This document shows, piece after piece, positions 23,801 through 35,800 of a stretch of DNA of 64,000 nucleotides (within the stretch, counting starts at the first letter, position 1; each line of letters begins with the position of its first letter). Where the stretch lies: assembly GCF_902459465.1 (NCBI RefSeq), contig NC_047068.1, positions 4,836,001 through 4,900,000 of the forward strand. The letters are read 5' to 3'. Made by a program: the position numbers and the translations under genes. The notes below the pieces were generated by a model. It was not told the origin of the DNA. It did no database searches and was given only the letters and a program-made list of their open reading frames with translations. Source of the stretch: Asterias rubens (taxonomy: Eukaryota; Echinodermata; Asteroidea; Forcipulatida; Asteriidae).

Positions 23801-26800
23801 ATCTAGGGAGTGGTACATCTCAATAATTAAATTAAAATGAATTGTTGCATTGTGGAATTGTCACAGGGTGTGGGTGCAACCAAACTGTGTTTATAAATGT
23901 ATGCATTATACCTTATATCTACTGTTACCCATGTTTTGTTTCTAAAGTGTGTAAGGAGTGACTGATTATTTATCATTTTACTTCTAAAAAGAAGGTGATT
24001 ATTTATGCTATGAGTCAAATGATATTTTAAAACTAAATTAAAATGAATGCACACAACATAAAACCAGTACAGTAGTTTATTGTAGCTAATTCTTTGCACA
24101 CATTTTACGTGTGAACTCTGTGTTTTTTATACACATGCTCTCATATCTTTTGAACTGACAAAATATACAAAACTTGTGGTTTAGGCGTCAGTTTTTTTAA
24201 CAGTATACATTGTAATCTGTTCATGAAACGTTGTGAAAATGAACGAAATGTAATCATTGCTTTTGAAAAAACAAAAAAAAGCGTTTTATCACATGGGTTG
24301 CAATGTTGTCTCTTATCTTAGACATTGTGTTTTATCACATGGGTTGCAATGTTGTCTCTTATCTTAGACATTGTGTTTTATCACATGGGTTGCAATGTTG
24401 TCTCTTATCTTAGACATTGTGTTTTTTCCCTACATGTACCTACATTTTAATACATTTTAATACAATTTGCAAAGTATTAATTTTTCCCCTTTTTGTTATT
24501 GGTATTTTTAAAGGAAAATTTAAAATTTTTGTTTGTTTAATATGATTTAGAAAGATCATGTAAAAATAACTAGAATTTAGTGCTTTTGAATTTCAAGTAA
24601 TAAAGCGCAACAGTTTTTAAAGGCAGTGGGCACTATTGGTAATTTCTTAAAATAATTATTATCATATAACCTTTCTTGATTTCGAGTAATGGGGAGAGGT
24701 TGATAATATAAAACATTGTGAGAAACAGCTCCCTCTGAAGTGACAGAGTTTTCGAAAAACAAAGTAATTTTTCACGAATTTGATTTCGAGACCTCAGATT
24801 TAGAGTTTGAGGTCTCGAAATCAAGCATCTGAAAGCACACAACTTCGAGTGACCATTTCTTTCATTATCTCGCAACTTCGACGACCAATTGAGCTCAAAT
24901 TTTCACAGGTTTGTTATTTTATGCATATGTTGAGATACACCGATTGTGAAGACTACATGTATTCTTTGACAATACCAATAGTGTCCAGTGTCTTTAAGTT
25001 TAAAATGTGTACCTTATAATAGATACAGGCCAGTGTTCTATAATACAAAATGTATTTAAATAGTCATACACTGTACTTAACTCTGACTTAAATAACTATT
25101 TGGGAACCATTATTTACTAGTAATTTGACTTCATTTTAAGCGATTACATGTGTAAGCAATATTCACAACTGTAAGCAATGTTGGACTACAGCATTATTTG
25201 TTTTGATAAAGTGAAGTGGTTAGATGTTCAGAATTTAACTAAATATGTCATAATCCCCTCTTGATGATTCTGAGACAAACACTTTAAATAACTAAAACAA
25301 TTCTTTGATTTGTTTGTTTATTTATTTATTTATTCAGTTGGATGGTGTTTTCTTTGATGATCGACCACGAAAAGATGCCCTGGTTGCAGTATTGAAGCAA
25401 TATGCTAAAGACAAGAGGGTTGATCATTTTGGCCGTGCTCTGGCTACTCTTCTTACTACACCATCACAAAGATTACTCTTTGATGATATCAGGTAAATAC
25501 AATTTGTTCACTTTATTCAGTTGTCAATTTAAACCAAAAAAAAACAACTATATTAATTTTTAAAATCCGTATGTTGCTTCATGATGATGTTAAAGTGTAA
25601 TTCATGTCATAATTAACAACATTGTTGGTTGTATTGTCGTTCTTTTTTTTGTGTAAATTTTATGGTTTAATCTATGATTGTTTTGAAGAAAAGCAATATG
25701 ACATTAATAATTGTTTTTGATCTTTGTTTGTAGAATATTCGTCCCACCAAAACACCGAGAGAGATTTGACTTTATGGTCACTCAGGGTGCCCCCAGTGCA
25801 GGCAGGAGGTTTGTCAAACTTTACATTTATTATCAAGAATTGTTCCCCAAAGTACAGAAAGATTAAAAGTATGCAATACAGAAAAACCTCCTGAAGACGA
25901 TCAGAGCATACGGATACTTTTCAGAACCAACACAACTCGAAAGAGGTTTATACATGATGCTAAAGGCAAACCTCACCTCTAGGCAAAAGTTAGCCTATAC
26001 GTTGTCAAAGAATGAAAACAACAATCCTGCAAGTACATGTAATTGTACTTTGATGTATTTAGCTTGGAGGAAACAACTTTCATTATATTGTTCTTAATAT
26101 TGTAAATGTTATTTTTTTCCAGAGTGGTTCAAATTGACCGAACTGGTGGTTCCTTTGGTTTCATGCTGGTTGGCCATAGTCCTGTCACTATTGAATCTGT
26201 TGATCCTAGTGGTCCTGCTGAGAAGGCTGGTTTACATCCTGGGGATCGTATTATTAGACTGAATGGACTTGATGTTCGAAAGAAGACTCATGATCAACTG
26301 ATTGTATTATTGAAAGGCAGTGGGAGTGCACCAACAATAGCTATAGAGTCTGGACAACCTATCCCATCAAGTGGTATGTAGTTGGCCAATTCACTCAATC
26401 TTACTACCACATTCATTGTTTATTTGGAAAAGGAAGTGGTCTCCATGTTGCTTACCCCCTAACCTTGCCAACCTGTTCGAACAATTGTCACAAAATCCTA
26501 TTAACCAAATAAAAAAATAAAATCAGCGTTTTGCAAATTGGTAAGTAATTGTACAATTGTGAATTCTGAAAATTAAGACTGTGGTGACTTCGAATTTTAA
26601 CTTTTAAAGAAAAACTCAAAGAGATTTGCTTTGTTTTAATCATCACATACAACATATGTACAAAATCTCACTATCTTGCTAGGCGTACATTCAATCCTTC
26701 ATACCAGCGTGTAAGATACACCAAACTGCTTAGGAAGAACATTCCACAGTTTATTTGCATTTAGAAATCTGGATGGTTTGATCGTGGAGTTATTTCCTGT

Positions 26801-29800
26801 GCTTGATACCAACGCTAAGCGGACATTGTGGCCTTACATCATCCAGATCCTACCAGAAGAATTGCATTTACAAATAAAAGTGTGATGTATGAGAAAGACA
26901 TCCAAAGCTCTTTATCTTAATGTTATTTGTCACAGGTTATTCAAGTGCTCCATCTGTTACAACCCGTAGCACAGCTCGTAGTTTGACCACAGCCAGTGAA
27001 GTATCTTCAGTTTCTAATTGGCTCTCTGAATCTGTCCATAGTAAAGGACAAGTAGCTGAATTAGGAGATGTCAAAACAGGTCCTATGTCCAGACAAGACT
27101 TGTATGCTGTGGGAAGAACCTTTAAGGAAATGGTTAGTAAAAAACTTTTTTTAAAAATTAAAAAAACTTACTGCAGCCATCTTCACTGTTGTCCTTTTCA
27201 GCCTTTTAATGGAATATTGATAAAAATGAGACTTTTTTAAGGGTTGTTTATGAAGGAATGTCAAGAGATTATTTTGTTTTCGTTTTTTTGTTTTACAGAT
27301 GGAGCATCATCTTACTGGTCAGGAAAGGAAGATGGTTAAGAGAGCTTTACAAGAGTATCATCAATGCAGGTAAAGATAGTCAGATTGATTGAGTCTTCTT
27401 CTCTTTAGTTGTCCCTCGATGTTTGAATGAAGCCACTGAGGTCTGATGATTAGACTTTAACAACTATCTGTCAATATTTCTTCCATTAGAAATCTTGATG
27501 GTTTGATAGTGGAGTTATTTCCTGTGCTTGATACCAACGCTAAGAGGACATTGTGGCCTTACATCATCCAGATCCTACCAGAAGAAGAGCAAGAAGTCTG
27601 TAAGAGGAAAGTCATTTATCTTATCGATCGTCATGCTGCAGGTAAGTCTGTCTCAATGGAACATTGTAAACTAGAAACACTCAACAAGTTATGTCTTTAA
27701 CATGAGGCAGGTTGTATTTAAAACTGTCTCAATGGAACATTGTAAACTAGAAACACTCAACAAGTTATGTCTTTAACATGAGGCAGGTTGTATTTGGAAC
27801 TGTACATTGCTTTGTTGAATTCGACTTTTGCTCACAACTGGTGACTATTTACACAATTCATGATACTTTTGTTCACAGATCATCTCAAAAAGGTGTTATC
27901 TTTGAATTATTAGAGCATGTTGATAAGAGCATTATGTTCATTATCAAAGTCATTGAGGTACATTAGATGGGTATTACAACTTAACACATTGAGGCTCTAG
28001 GGATTACATTAGATGTCCAGATGTTGTATCAAGGAGAAACAACATTTCCCACAACCCCTGGTACTTGTTATATTCATATACAAGAAAGTGTTGATTATAA
28101 TGGGACTGCTATTCCTAAGCATCAGACTTCTTTCTGGAATGTTCTTTGGATGTTGTGTAGTAAACAACAGGATCATCCGAACCATCTAGCATCATGGATA
28201 CTAGCTGTCAGTACAAGAAAGTCTGTCATCATCTATTATATCAAGATGTATTATTAGCTTCATCACAAAGAACCCATTCATCTTTGAAAGCTTATCAAAT
28301 GTTGAGCTGTAATCTAAGAATGTGTTCATGAGTATGTTGGGATTAAAACCATTCATGTCAATTATTTTTAAATAATGTTATAATTTGAACTAGGTGGTTT
28401 ATTGTTAACAATGTTAGACATATTATATAAATGAATTGATACATAGTTTATGAAACAAAAAACAGTTGAGTCCTTTATGTTTGATCATTCAGATCATCAG
28501 TTAGTCATTCTAGGTTTTAGATTATCTTTAAACGAATCTCAAAGTATTACCAAGTATTACTATAATTTTAAGTGTACTTGTGTCTTAAATCATGATGTTT
28601 TTTTTAACCACTAAAACATTAATAAAGTCAAGATATAAGAAGGTTGTGATAAGTTTATAATGCTCTAACGCTACATGTTAACCACATCCTACACCCTTGC
28701 ATGAACTAACTAAACCCTCCTGCGCCCCACTATGGACTACATAGATGCAGTATATGGTGCCCAGGGTCAATGGTGGATGCGTCCCTCCAATGGACATCCT
28801 GAAGAGGCAGCCTCTTTACGCTACACTAAATCTCCATTTAATCGAGGGGCTAGTTATGATGTTGCACCTACTACTGGGGATATTATATTTGGAAGGAGGG
28901 AAGAGGATTTCCAATCAGGTAAAGAGAACACAGGAAAATAATTTACTAGTGTTTATCAAATGAACCAATATGCCCAAATATAGTTTAAGTTGCAAGAGTT
29001 TTCCTTTGGGTCAAATTCTTTGACATTTTATCAAGTTTTAGTGTGCAAACTGGGCAGGTGAACACCTGTCACCACCAGGTGTCTTTGGCTACTAAAATTG
29101 AATCAAGATTTTAGTGGCCACTGAAACTTGATAAAAAGTATTGTTGTACAAACTGGGCAGGTGAAACGCTGTTACATTAGCCAAATCAAGGTGATAGGAA
29201 TGAAATATGAACAAGGCAGGTTAAACTTGTCAATTGGCCCAAGTTTCATAGATATTAACAGAAAGTGTTGCTTAACAATCAAGGTCTGCTAAAGTAAACA
29301 ACAAGGAAACCAGTTACAAACTGTACATTTTTTTTTACAATAATTGCAATAATGACCTTCTGCTGGATAAATCATAAAGCTAACTACATTGCATGTTATT
29401 GATATTAACTCCTTCATACTATAATGTAACAGTGGCTGATGCAACTATGCTGCTAGAACAAGATCAATATGAACGAGCTAGAAGGAATCATCGATTTGAT
29501 TGTAAGTAAATTAGTCCTGTTCCATTTACCTAAGAGACTTCCAGTAATGACCTAAAACAGTTTCACGTAGATTATATGAATAAGCTGAAAGGAAGATACA
29601 ATATTGGTTTGAAGAAAGTGTTAGCCACTCTCATTAAACAGAGAGAAAAGTACATTGTGTAACCATGAACATGTTGCTAACATTGTTCGGTATACATGCA
29701 AGACTCATTTGTGGCAGTTTTTATCATCATTAATAACAAAAGAGTTATAGAGCCTAATAATACAATATTTTAGTTGCCCTTTTCAGTCATTATGTAGTCA

Positions 29801-32800
29801 AATGATTATAGTATGTCAAGCTGTTTTCCAGGTTGATTTATGATTACATTCATGTGTTATTGTTGGAATTGACATTTTATGCAGACTTGTGTTGCCAATG
29901 TTCTATCATTCCTCTTTGGAATTGACATTTTATGTAGACTTGTGTTGCCAATGTTGTATCATTCCTCTTAGCATTACCTATATGATGGTTGCATATGAAG
30001 TATAAATTGTTGTTATTTTACAATATGTTTGTCAGTTTGGTTATTAATGAATAAGAACTACTTGTTGATTGCTTTTACTTTATCTGATCCTTTTTTCATT
30101 TCTGCACATTTTTGTTAAAAGCGATGTAGTCTATCTTTTACTCTGCATGAAATGCCCATCTTAGAAAATCCAATCTTATTAAAGTGAATTGAACTCAATG
30201 CATTGGAGAGAGCAACGGAAAATGACAAAATTTGCAAGACAAAACATCTTCTTTGACTTTTTTTAGTGTAGTTTCTTGTGGTTTTATTGAGAGAGACAAG
30301 CAAGATAAATGCATTGAATGGTTATACTGTGTGTCATTTCCACAGTAAATGTTGCTCTTGATTTCAATGTTTAAAATGAACACATACATAGTTTAAAGAA
30401 CCAGTGAGAATATTAAGAGAATCAACTGTTCATGTGGCCAAGTTCTGAATCTTAAACACAAGAATCTAAACTATTTGAAAACAATGTTTTAATTACAAAT
30501 TCATTATTGTTTTGGAAATGTATTCCAAACCTTGAATACTTTGAGCAAACAAATACAAATTGCCATACAGCTCTGATTTTCATCCAATTTTGATTTATAA
30601 AAAAAAACAAAGGATAAAGTTGATAATTTCTTATTGAGATGAATGAATAGTTTGTTTGTTGTGTTTAGTCATCTCTGCATTGTCTTAATCTTTCCATGGT
30701 AACTGTAGTTGAGGAACCACCCCAGTTACTTAGCAACCGCCGAACAGACCTATCCTATGATACCCGATACCCTCTTCCCGACTCAAGTGTCATCTCAGGT
30801 AAAAACAGAATAAAAGGGACTTAAAATCAGGATTTCAACTAAGTTGTGTACCATAGTGTCATCTTAGGTAAAAAACTACAAAAGAATAAAAGGGACTTAA
30901 AGGCAGTTGACACTATTGGTAGTTACGCAAAATAATTATCAGCATACAACCTCATTTGGTAACAAGTAATGGGGAGAGGTTGATAGTATAAAACATTGTG
31001 AAAAACGGCTCCCTCTGAAGTGACTTAGTTTTCGAGAAAGAAGTAATTTTCCACGAATTTGATTTCAAGACCTCAAGTTTAGAATTTTAGGTCTCGAAAT
31101 CAAGCATCTGAAAGCACACAACTTCGTGTGTCAAGGGTGTTTTTTTCTTTCATAGTTATCTTGCAACTCCGATGACCAATCAAGCTCAAATTTTCACAGG
31201 TTTGTTATTTTATGCATATGTTGAGAAACACCAAGTTAGAAGACTGGTTTTAACAATTACCAATAGTGTCCACTGTCTTTAAAATCAGGAATCCAACTAA
31301 GTTGTGAACCATAGTGTCATCTCAAGTTAAAAAAACCTGCTACAGAATAAAAAGGGGACTTGCAATCGTCAAACTGACTCCAAGTTGTGTTTCATGTACT
31401 TGGTGGTTTGCCCAATATGCACAGTTGGCTTGGTATTTATTCTTGTTCACAGCTTCACGTATAATAAACAATTGGAGAATAAGTACCAGTAGTTTTACTA
31501 TTGAAAATACATGTACACCATTTAACTAAGAGTCAAAATCATTACTACTCGCACTCATACAATAATTGCACTCTTTAAAAGAGATGTGCATTACAAATAA
31601 GAATCTTTTGTAAAACTAGCTACTTGTTTTATTCTCGTGCCCTAGTGTGTTGGGACCATTGTTTGGAATAGTCACAATTTGTGTTGTATGTTTACATTGC
31701 TCAATAGTCACAATTTGTGTTGTATGTCTACATTGCTCAATAGTCACAATTTGTGTTGTATGTCTACATTGCTCAATAGTCACAATTTGTGTTGTATGTC
31801 TACATTGGTCAATAGTCACAATTTGTGTTGTATGTCTACATTGGTCAATAGTCACAATTTGTGTTGTATGTCTACATTGCTTAAGAGTTTAGTCACAATT
31901 TGTGTTGTATGTCTACATTGCTCAATAGTCACAATTTGTGTTGTATGTCTACATTGCTCAATAGTCACAATTTGTGTTGTATGTCTACATTGCTCAATAG
32001 TTTAGTCACAATTTGTGTTGTATGTCTACATTGCTCAAGAGTTTAGTCACAATTTGTGTTGTATGTCTACATTGCTCAATAGTCACAATTTGTGTTGTAT
32101 GTCTACATTGCTCAATAGTCACAATTTGTGTTGTATGTCTACATTGGTCAATAGTCACAATTTGTGTTGTATGTCTACATTGCTTAAGAGTTTAGTCACA
32201 ATTTGTGTTGTATGTCTACATTGCTCAATAGTCACAATTTGTGTTGTATGTCTACATTGGTCAATAGTCACAATTTGTGTTGTATGTCTACATTGCTTAA
32301 GAGTTTAGTCACAATTTGTGTTGTATGTCTACATTGCTGAATAGTCACAGTTTGTGTTGTATGTCTACATTGCTCAATAGTCACAATTTGTGTTGTATGT
32401 CTACATTGCTCAATAGTCACAATTTGTGTTGTATGTCTACATTGCTCAATAGTCACAATTTGTGTTGTATGTCTACATTGCTCAATAGTTTAGTCACAAT
32501 TTGTGTTGTATGTCTACATTGCTCAAGAGTTTAGTCACAATTTGTGTTGTATGTCTACATTGCTCAATAGTCACAATTTGTGTTGTATGTCTACATTGCT
32601 CAATAGTCACAATTTGTGTTGTATGTCTACATTGCTGAATAGTCACAATTTGTGTTGTATGTCTACATTGCTGAATAGTTTAGTCACAATTTGTGTTGTA
32701 TGTTTACATTGCTCAATAGTTTAGTTGCCTTTCACAAGTAGTTTAGTAGTTTTGCTGATATTATTTCCTTTTACAAGAAACACTGAGTAGTATTCACCGC

Positions 32801-35800
32801 TTTATTAAAAAGTAACTACATATTGTGCTCTAGTAATTTACATTTCACCCTATGATTGGTGCATGATGTGCATGTGATCACTGCATGATTTAAATACTGA
32901 TACATAATGCATGATCTAACCATACTTACTCCTTATATATATTCAGGGAGTCGCCCAGATGACATAAATGACTCTTACCCAGTCCCCTCCTTCCCTGAAA
33001 CACCTGGCTACCATCCTCAGCGTAGATATTCACGCCAATATTCACCCGACTATTATCAGTCAGATAATTGGCCAAGACATGAACGTCAATCTAGACGTGA
33101 TTATAGCCAAGGTGAATCAAGGCAAAGGATGCCACGACCACGTAGTATGGGTGCATTGCCAAGAGCGCATAGGGAGGAGAGGCAGAGGTTTAAAAGTCAA
33201 GAGCGCCCTCAACATGTAAGACCTCGTAGTGTTGGTGAAGCCCCACAGCATTACAATGATGACTATTACGATTCAAGACGTCATCAATCCATGGCATACT
33301 ACTACGGTACAGGACCAAGAATTCATGGTCACACAGACGTCTTATCTGGGAATCCCAATGTATACCCCATACCAAAGGATTATCTTGGGGATGATTCTCT
33401 GGATCAAACACCATCGTCCCCATCAGATGAAGGTAATTTCTTTGGAAGTCAAGATTTCCTTTTGTTTTAATCCCTTGATTGTATCATGGCTAACTAAAAC
33501 AGAGTGCTGTGTTTAACAAAAGCTTGCAGTTGTTGGTTCAAGAGTAAAAGTCTATTTTATAACAACATCTAAATATATAATATAAATATTGGAAAGTAAT
33601 TACAGATTATGGTTATTACTTTGCACATAAGATTTGATGAATTGGTTTGTGAATGTCTCTGATTGGTATAAGTTGTGGTTGAACCTTTAACTGTGTGTTA
33701 ATATTGATAATTGTAAAACTCGTATCAGTAATGTATAATTTGAAATATGGTGATGGTTTTAAAGTAACAATGTGATCACTTGTGTTTATCTTGTATTTGT
33801 AAGTATTTTATGTTTGTTGTTTACCCTAAATGTTTTATTGTTATATTGATTTGTGATATTTGTAACAGTTACATTTTAAAAAGTTTGGTGTTAAATATAC
33901 CATTTTTTTCACTCTATGGTCATCTTTGTCTCTGTCACCTGCACATGTACATCCCGATATGTGGAGATTGTGCAGTAATCCACCAGAATCCCAATTCACT
34001 TGAGGTATATATAACACTGATGCCTAAAATGTACCAGACTATTATGTTTGCATCAAGCCTCATTGTGGTAGCAATAGTTTGTTTACAAGATGAGACATGA
34101 AGACTAGACTTCAGGTTAAAGGCAGTGGACACTATTGGTAATTACTCAAAATAATTGTGAGCATAAAACCTTACTTGGTAAAGAGTAACGGGGAGCTGTT
34201 GAAAGTATAAAACATTGTGAGAAACGGCTCCCTCTGAAGTAACGTAGTTTTCAGGACAGAAACAATTTTCCACGAATTTGATTTCTTGAAATCAAGCATC
34301 TGAAAGCACACAACTTCGTGTGACAAGGGTGTTTTTTCTTTAACTATTGTCTCGCAACTTCGACGACCAATTGAGCTCAAATTTTCACAGGTTTGTTATT
34401 TTATGCATATGTTAAGATACACCAAGTGAGAAGACTGGTCTTTGGCAATTAGGGAATAACAGTGCGAGTACCCGGTCTTCACTGCGTGGTAATGACCGGG
34501 TTGGTGGCTGGCGCTGTTAACGGACCGAGCGCCAGCCACCAACCAAGGTCATTACCACGCAGTAAAGACCGGGTACGAACAATGTTATTCCCATTAATAA
34601 ATACTTTTTTTAGCGAATTAAACGGCTACAATTGTCCAAATTTTGTGACTTTTCTCTCGGTGGTACTTCCAGACATGTTCAGGGGCCATATTTGAGCCTT
34701 TGATGGTTCCCATCTCTTTCGTGCGTTAATCACATTACTGATCTTTGAGACCAGTGACTCTTTTAAAGTGATCTGTTCAGCGCCTTAACTGGGGTCAAAG
34801 GAGGCAAATGATTGGACGATAGCTGTTCCTTGTGCATTAAAACACGCGCATGAGCTCGGCGTCAGTTTATACGCGCGCACATGTTACATGTGCGCACTCA
34901 AAATTGATACATTTTCAGCGCGCGTACGCGTAAGTGCGCGAAGTTGCAATGAAACTAACAGGATAATAACCAATAGTGTCCAGTGTCTTTAAAGTAAAAA
35001 ACAAACACATTGCAGTTTGTTTAACTCTCCCCTCTCAACCCAAAACCTTTCCAACCCTCACCCTGCTTTATACACAGACAGTCACACAGATTACTTATAA
35101 CACTTTTATAAATACAATACATGTAGGTGAAAATGTACATATCCAGTTCAAAACAAATATACTTTCTGTATTATTTAGCAGTTACAGGTACATATAGATA
35201 CCTGAACATAATACAGTGCGTGGCAATTTCTATGAGATTTTAAACATACATGTTGTAGCTATAGTTTAAATAGAGGCATTTATTAAGGATGAATGATTTG
35301 ACATTCTTACTTAGTATGAATCACTATTCATGGATTGTAAATTAATCAAAAATGAATGAGACATGCAATGATGCCTTTTGGTTTCTGCTTTATGAACCTG
35401 TATTCCTGGGGTGAGATGTTTTCAAATACATAAATACTTCACAAGAAGAATATTTGAACTGTTTACCATCTTTTAGAAAATGCTGAGCTAGGGAGACTAA
35501 GTTACCTTTAGTTTGACGGTACCGTAGCGGATAGCTCAATGTACAGTGCACGTGTAGGTGTCACATTTAACGATATTTGTATATAACAAGAGGTATATAT
35601 CATACTTGGCAATATGCGGGGTTGATTTTACCCTAATTTACATATTTAGATAAAATGATTAATATAAACCTAAATGTGTGTCTTATTAAACCATCTACTG
35701 TACCTAATACTACAGATATATATTTTTTAGAAATCATTTTATCAAACCATTTTTAATGCTCTATATACATTGACTAGATTGTCTGTTTTAGTTCTATAAA

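Larger units (their letters stand above)
14855..25337 (+). other. 10.5-kb intron 1 of the formin coding region, a transposon sink
   Basis: Runs from donor GTGAGT at 14855 to acceptor TTATTCAG at 25337. It holds the L2-type LINE, a nested MITE, a THAP-like remnant, an 18-copy array, hairpin elements, and copies of TIR families 1 and 2. In 14855-17283 and 23346-24280 I see only AT-rich sequence without supported features. Confidence 0.8.

Noticed and set aside
28021..28257. Extra formin exon
   Set aside because: The frame has no acceptor/donor pair that keeps phase between exons 27490-27641 and 28745-28918, and the peptide resembles nothing in delphilin. The flanking exons already join in phase.
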